From assembly GCA_002503595.1 (NCBI GenBank), contig DASC01000103.1, positions 1 to 8,743 of the forward strand: 8,743 bases of DNA, written 5' to 3'. How positions within the stretch are numbered: position 1 is the first letter of the stretch; each line of letters opens with the position of its first letter. Source of the DNA: Candidatus Methanogaster sp. UBA203. Its GTDB lineage: Archaea; Halobacteriota; Methanosarcinia; Methanosarcinales; Methanogasteraceae. Below the pieces are notes generated by a model. It searched no databases, was not told where the DNA came from, and saw only the letters and a program-made list of their open reading frames with translations. Position numbers and translations under genes: made by a program. Below, one piece after another: positions 6,449 through 8,743 of the stretch.

Positions 6449-6739
6449 GTGGAGAATATGAAAAAGAATATCTCAAAGGCAAAGGCGTTTCAGATTGTCG
6501 TTGACAATATGAGGACGCTCTGCTATGAACAGACGATGGAGCACCGCACATCTCTATTACGGATTGCAGGCCTTGTCGGACTTTGCGAGCTTGTACTTAT
6601 CCTCATAGTAATCGCACTCTCTGCGTCAGGCTGGGATGTGTATGGAATAATCATCATTTCGATGATCGCCGGATCATTCGTAACGAATATGCTATGGTTC
6701 TTCCTGATGAGGCGAGAGGTGAGAATTTGGAAGGGTTGA
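6449..6739 (+). CDS. Small protein with two membrane segments, last gene of the operon
   Basis: A 96-residue protein (93 if ATG 6458 is used). It has a cytosolic-looking N-terminal helix of about 40 residues, then two membrane segments (about 42-62, GLVGLCELVLILIVIALSAS, and 65-87, YGIIIISMIAGSFVTNMLWF) and a short basic tail (RREVRIWKG). The tail and the positive-inside rule suggest both ends face the cytoplasm. The GTG start has AAGGAG (6437-6442) at an ideal 6-nt spacing; ATG 6458 has GGTGGA with the 4-nt spacing seen elsewhere in this operon, so the start is unresolved. No family recognised. It follows the small ORF closely and precedes a terminator-like hairpin. A partner of the motor platform is conceivable but there is no direct evidence. 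Confidence 0.72.
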   Translation: MENMKKNISKAKAFQIVVDNMRTLCYEQTMEHRTSLLRIAGLVGLCELVLILIVIALSASGWDVYGIIIISMIAGSFVTNMLWFFLMRREVRIWKG

Positions 6740-6796
6740 TAGATGGCGAATCGTGAATTTATTCAGCAACAAGTCGTATTCTCACATTCCGCAGGT

Positions 6797-6836
6797 CGCC
6801 ATCGATTTTTACATAATTTCTACTGATGGCGTTTTT
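6797..6836 (+). terminator. Hairpin plus T tract, probable end of the archaellum operon
   Basis: CGCCATC (6797-6803) pairs with GATGGCG (6825-6831) across a 21-nt loop and is followed directly by five T (6832-6836). A second T5 lies in the loop (6806-6810). Archaeal termination depends mainly on T tracts, and two of them lie within 100 nt of the last stop codon. The same left arm can instead pair with GATGGCGA at 6742-6749. Confidence 0.55.
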
Positions 6837-6845
6837 AGATATCCA

Positions 6846-6860
6846 AAAAATATTATTTTT
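6846..6860. repeat. AT-rich perfect palindrome
   Basis: AAAAAT (6846-6851), a 3-nt loop and ATTTTT (6855-6860). The T run could add to termination on the plus strand and gives a similar signal on the minus strand. No gene is seen to use the latter. Confidence 0.5.
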
Positions 6861-7025
6861 ATACTGTAGTGGCACAACCTGCTCAATTTCAACAAAGAAT
6901 GCTTTACATGTTTATGTAGAAATATGCATTTTAATAAAGCAATTATCTTAAAAGACTCAAAATCGCAATCATTAGCCACTATCCACCATTTGCAAAAATA
7001 GATCTTCTTGCAAAAACACCTGCGG

Positions 7026-7034
7026 AATATAAAG
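7026..7034 (+). promoter_or_regulatory. Possible TATA element of ccmB
   Basis: AATATAAAG resembles an archaeal TATA box. Transcription would begin about 25 nt downstream (near 7055-7060), giving a leader of about 155 nt that carries the structured block before ccmB. The region is AT-rich enough for chance matches, and no clear BRE is seen. Confidence 0.25.
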
Positions 7035-7088
7035 TATTCATTGGATTCGTTATTTATCTCATCATTATCAGGAGAGTCTGGCATCTTG

Positions 7089-7203
7089 CAATCCTTGGGA
7101 TTGTGGGAGGCGCGGTGCCGGCGAATTTTGTCCGAAACACGCTCGCCGATATGCCTGCCACGCATCAGATGTTGGTGCAATCATGTTTATGTGCCACCGC
7201 GCC
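7089..7203 (+). promoter_or_regulatory. Structured leader candidate before ccmB
   Basis: A perfect 6-bp hairpin with a 3-nt loop (CAATCC 7089-7094, GGATTG 7098-7103) is followed by a 9-bp outer stem, GGCGCGGTG (7109-7117) with CACCGCGCC (7195-7203). Inside lie two further stems: CGGCGA (7119-7124) with TCGCCG (7143-7148), and GCATC (7162-7166) with GGTGC (7174-7178, one G-U pair). The result is a three-way junction ending 11 nt before the ccmB ATG. The block is visibly richer in G+C than the 250 nt before it. It matches no RNA class I know. Confidence 0.35.
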
Positions 7204-7214
7204 AAGTAAGCGAT

Positions 7215-7877
7215 ATGGAGCGATGCATCGCAATCGCAAAAAAAGACCTTACAGCCGAGTTTAGAACCAAGCAGATGCTAAACTCGATGCTCATGTTTGC
7301 GTTCCTTATCCTATTGATCTTCAGTTTTTCATTTGTAGATTTGCGCGGCATCTACGATCGGATCACAGAACTGGCTCCGGGTATGCTCTGGATTACGTTT
7401 ATGTTTGCAGGCATGTTGGGACTGTCCAGATCGTTCGCTCTTGAGCAGGAGGAGAACTGCATCGAGGGTCTGAAACTCTGCCCGGTCGATCGCAGCGCCA
7501 TCTATGTCGGCAAGATGCTCTCCAATCTCGTGCTGATGCTGATCATGGAGGCAATCACCATACCGATATTTATGGTTCTGTTTAATTATACAATACCGAA
7601 TATGTTCTGGCTGGCACTTGTCATGCTGCTCGGTACGATCGGGTTTCTCGCGGTCGGCACGCTCTTATCGGCACTGACCTTAAACGCACAGACAAGAGAG
7701 ATCCTGCTCCCTGTTCTACTCTTTTCGGTGCTATTTCCCCTGATCATGGTGCTGGTGCCCGCGACTGCCAAGGTGCTAACATACACAAGTGCGATTCCTG
7801 AAATCAGGCTGCTCTGTGTGTACGATATCGTCTTCTTCCTGATATCGCTGATCGCTTTTGAGTATGCGATCGAGTGA
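7215..7877 (+). CDS. ccmB: Heme exporter / cytochrome c maturation permease CcmB
   Basis: A 220-residue integral membrane protein from ATG 7215, the usual CcmB length. Six predicted membrane segments: about 22-41, 54-73, 102-125, 128-154, 160-181 and 198-217. Family-like features are the basic N-terminus (AIAKKDLTAEFRTKQ), WITFMFAGMLGLSRSFALEQEE (residues 59-80, around the second segment), the following GLKLCPVDRSAIYVGK, and an ending in FEYAIE. CcmB is the permease of the CcmABC(D) complex, which acts in loading heme onto CcmE for c-type cytochrome assembly. The frame is open back to 7008, but those codons do not look like CcmB. No strong binding site precedes 7215. No ccmA or ccmC is visible here: the upstream neighbour is the archaellum operon and the downstream gene is convergent. 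Confidence 0.88.
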   Translation: MERCIAIAKKDLTAEFRTKQMLNSMLMFAFLILLIFSFSFVDLRGIYDRITELAPGMLWITFMFAGMLGLSRSFALEQEENCIEGLKLCPVDRSAIYVGKMLSNLVLMLIMEAITIPIFMVLFNYTIPNMFWLALVMLLGTIGFLAVGTLLSALTLNAQTREILLPVLLFSVLFPLIMVLVPATAKVLTYTSAIPEIRLLCVYDIVFFLISLIAFEYAIE

Positions 7878-7940
7878 TTGAAAGGTTCATGCAGGGCATA
7901 TCTTCTTTTGGGGTGCGGCGATGCTGGCATTTTCAGAGAC

Positions 7941-7945
7941 TTTTT
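7941..7945 (+). terminator. T tract after ccmB
   Basis: Five T in a T-rich stretch (TTTTTATTATTT) about 65 nt after the ccmB stop. T tracts alone can terminate archaeal transcription. A T6 at 8178-8183 is a backup candidate. Confidence 0.3.
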
Positions 7946-8028
7946 ATTATTTCCTGGGAACGCTGGATTGTCTCATGTAAGCATAACTTCCAAAGTGAGG
8001 CACTATCGATCTAAAAAGCCATTTACAC

Positions 8029-8082
8029 CGTTAATCTGCGTAATCAGTGTTCATCAGTGGCAAATAAAACTTTTAGCCACTG
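8029..8082. repeat. 10-bp periodic repeat joined to a 7-bp inverted repeat
   Basis: Three consecutive degenerate 10-bp units, CGTTAATCTG (8029-8038), CGTAATCAGT (8039-8048) and GTTCATCAGT (8049-8058), run into an inverted repeat, CAGTGGC (8055-8061) and GCCACTG (8076-8082), with a 14-nt AT-rich loop. Its reverse complement, starting GCCACTGATGAACACTGATT, resembles a sequence I recall as widely dispersed between genes in many environmental bacterial and archaeal genomes. Confidence 0.6.
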
Positions 8083-8201
8083 TCTGCGAGCAGAGCGAGT
8101 AGCGGCGAAGCCATTAACGCTTATTTCACTGATTCTATCAATCTAATCGTACCAGTGTTTGCAGGATTGGTGTCATGTTTTTTCAACCGACCATAAGAAA
8201 T

Positions 8202-8206
8202 AAAAA
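8202..8206 (-). terminator. T tract after the minus-strand zinc-finger gene
   Basis: Read on the minus strand, TTTTTATTTC begins about 22 nt after the stop codon at 8228-8230. This is a suitable position for an archaeal terminator; no strong hairpin is seen. Confidence 0.4.
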
Positions 8207-8227
8207 GACTCCATTTTCACAATGAGA

Positions 8228-8725
8228 TCACTCCGAACACAATTCCACAATCATCTTCCGCCTCGAAAGCGGCGTCACAATCGCTTTACCTTTTTTCGTG
8301 ATCTCCATGACTCTGAGAACGTCCTTTGGGATATACATCCCGAGTTTTCCTGCACCGACTGTGGATATGCTGCATTCGTAGCCTCCGGCTGGCTTGTTTC
8401 TGGTGTATCGATCGATTATCTTCGATGAACCGGCATCGAATGCGAAATCTCCGCAGTTCGAGCACCGGAGCCCGGTCAGATTCGGGATCACGATTCGTTC
8501 GCCAGCCAGCACAACCTCAAATACGAGATCATCTACAAAACTGACTGTGTGTGATCCGCATACCGGGCATGCCGCATCTGCGATATCCTTCAGTGGCGAT
8601 CCGTGTCTGCCTGCGCGCCTCTTTGCGATCTCTATTTTTGTTTCCTCCACCATCTCAGGGGCTATGGTTGGAATATCAGATCCCCTTGATAAAGAAGATA
8701 TCCATGAAATGACATCTAATATCAC
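8228..8725 (-). CDS. YgiT/MqsA-like zinc-finger protein with AbrB-like C-terminus, probable antitoxin
   Basis: 165 residues from GTG 8725. Two CxxC pairs (CPVCG, Cys53/56, and CSNCG, Cys88/91) about 30 residues apart are the zinc site of YgiT-type/MqsA antitoxins, with the typical strand VFEVVLAGERIVIPNLTG between them. The C-terminal part (about 120-163: VGAGKLGMYIPKDVLRVM, then KKGKAIVTPLSRRKMIV) resembles an AbrB/SpoVT swapped-hairpin DNA-binding unit, where MqsA itself has an HTH. It would bind DNA and neutralise a toxin. The toxin gene normally precedes it, so it would lie beyond base 8743. The start is uncertain: the frame stays open to the window edge, and ATG 8653 (141 residues) also precedes the zinc finger. 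GTG 8725 would overlap, by 4 nt, the TGA of a different upstream frame ending KLPKLM. A role as an independent regulator is equally possible. Confidence 0.7.
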   Translation of the reverse strand: MILDVISWISSLSRGSDIPTIAPEMVEETKIEIAKRRAGRHGSPLKDIADAACPVCGSHTVSFVDDLVFEVVLAGERIVIPNLTGLRCSNCGDFAFDAGSSKIIDRYTRNKPAGGYECSISTVGAGKLGMYIPKDVLRVMEITKKGKAIVTPLSRRKMIVELCSE

Positions 8726-8743
8726 ATGAGTTTCGGCAATTTC

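Larger units (their letters stand above)
6740..7214. other. Intergenic stretch between the archaellum operon and ccmB
   Basis: About 475 nt with no convincing gene. It contains a terminator-like hairpin (6797-6836), AT-rich palindromes (6846-6860 and TACAT-GTTT-ATGTA at 6905-6918), a possible TATA element (7026-7034) and a GC-richer structured block (7089-7203). Three long frames without stops overlap here (plus 6938-7264, plus 7008 into ccmB, minus 7180-6809); none has a start and binding site that I would trust. Confidence 0.7.
7878..8227. other. Intergenic stretch between ccmB and the convergent zinc-finger gene
   Basis: About 350 nt with no convincing gene. It holds T tracts at 7941-7945 (T5) and 8178-8183 (T6) that could end ccmB transcription, a periodic repeat with an inverted repeat (8029-8082), and a T tract on the opposite strand ending the minus-strand gene. 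The open frame 7878-8102 crosses the repeat and has only a TTG start. Confidence 0.65.

Noticed and set aside
6743..6826. 27-codon ORF starting ATG 6743, overlapping the terminator hairpin
   Set aside because: Too short, no good binding site, and its span is better explained by the hairpin arms. Mentioned only as part of the attenuator-like idea.
6809..7180. Minus-strand ORF of 123 codons
   Set aside because: No recognisable motif, no binding site, crosses the AT-rich palindromes and the structured block, and its composition is erratic.
7008..7214. N-terminal extension of ccmB back to ATG 7008
   Set aside because: These codons read as a Cys/Arg-rich non-CcmB sequence over the structured block. 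From ATG 7215 the product has the normal CcmB length and begins with a typical N-terminus.
7921..7980. Short ORF with ATG 7921 preceded by GGGGTG
   Set aside because: Only 19 codons. The binding-site match is attractive but nothing else supports it.
7878..8102. 74-codon ORF with TTG start after ccmB
   Set aside because: Runs through the dispersed-type repeat and has no binding site or family-like sequence. It also does not resemble CcmC, the gene expected after ccmB.
8394..8729. Plus-strand ORF of 111 codons opposite the zinc-finger gene
   Set aside because: Antisense shadow; the minus strand carries the two CxxC pairs and the AbrB-like segment.

Overview
The window is archaeal. Most of it (1-6739) is a plus-strand archaellum (archaeal flagellum) operon in the standard euryarchaeal order: a FlaD/E-family protein cut by the left edge, then flaF, flaG, flaH, flaI and flaJ (also called arlF-arlJ). 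The GGTGAT-type ribosome binding sites and tightly packed or overlapping genes also fit a euryarchaeon. A downstream ccmB (cytochrome c maturation) suggests a lineage with c-type cytochromes, such as methanogens or methane/alkane-oxidising relatives. That placement is an inference from gene content only.

Layout. 1-879: FlaD/E-family cytosolic ring protein, open at its 5' end, with a long tandem-repeat N-terminal region. 880-1371 flaF and 1377-1892 flaG: membrane-anchored external stator proteins. 1898-2635 flaH: RecA/KaiC-like regulator. 2650-4404 flaI: motor and assembly ATPase. 4401-5879 flaJ: membrane platform. Then three small genes I cannot assign, apparently in the same transcript: a very acidic repeat protein (5891-6292), a 51-residue ORF overlapping it (6280-6435), and a small protein with two membrane segments (about 6449-6739). 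A hairpin followed by a T tract (6797-6836) probably ends the operon.

6740-7214 is largely non-coding. It is AT-rich at first, then has a GC-richer block just before ccmB that can be drawn as a small hairpin plus a three-way junction. 7215-7877 is ccmB, with no ccmA or ccmC beside it inside the window. 7878-8227 is non-coding and holds a 10-bp periodic repeat joined to a 7-bp inverted repeat. 8228-8725 (minus strand, converging on ccmB) encodes a protein with a YgiT/MqsA-like CxxC zinc finger followed by an AbrB-like swapped-hairpin segment. It resembles a type II antitoxin, and any toxin partner would lie beyond the right edge.

How the genes work together: FlaI and FlaH form the cytosolic motor on the FlaJ platform. 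FlaF and FlaG anchor the motor outside the membrane. The FlaD/E protein should form part of the ring around FlaH/FlaI that receives chemotaxis signals. The filament proteins (archaellins) and the operon promoter are not in this window and presumably lie upstream. The least expected parts are the repeat-rich FlaD/E N-terminus, the three-gene tail after flaJ, the structured leader of ccmB, and the Shine-Dalgarno sites built around the upstream stop codons.
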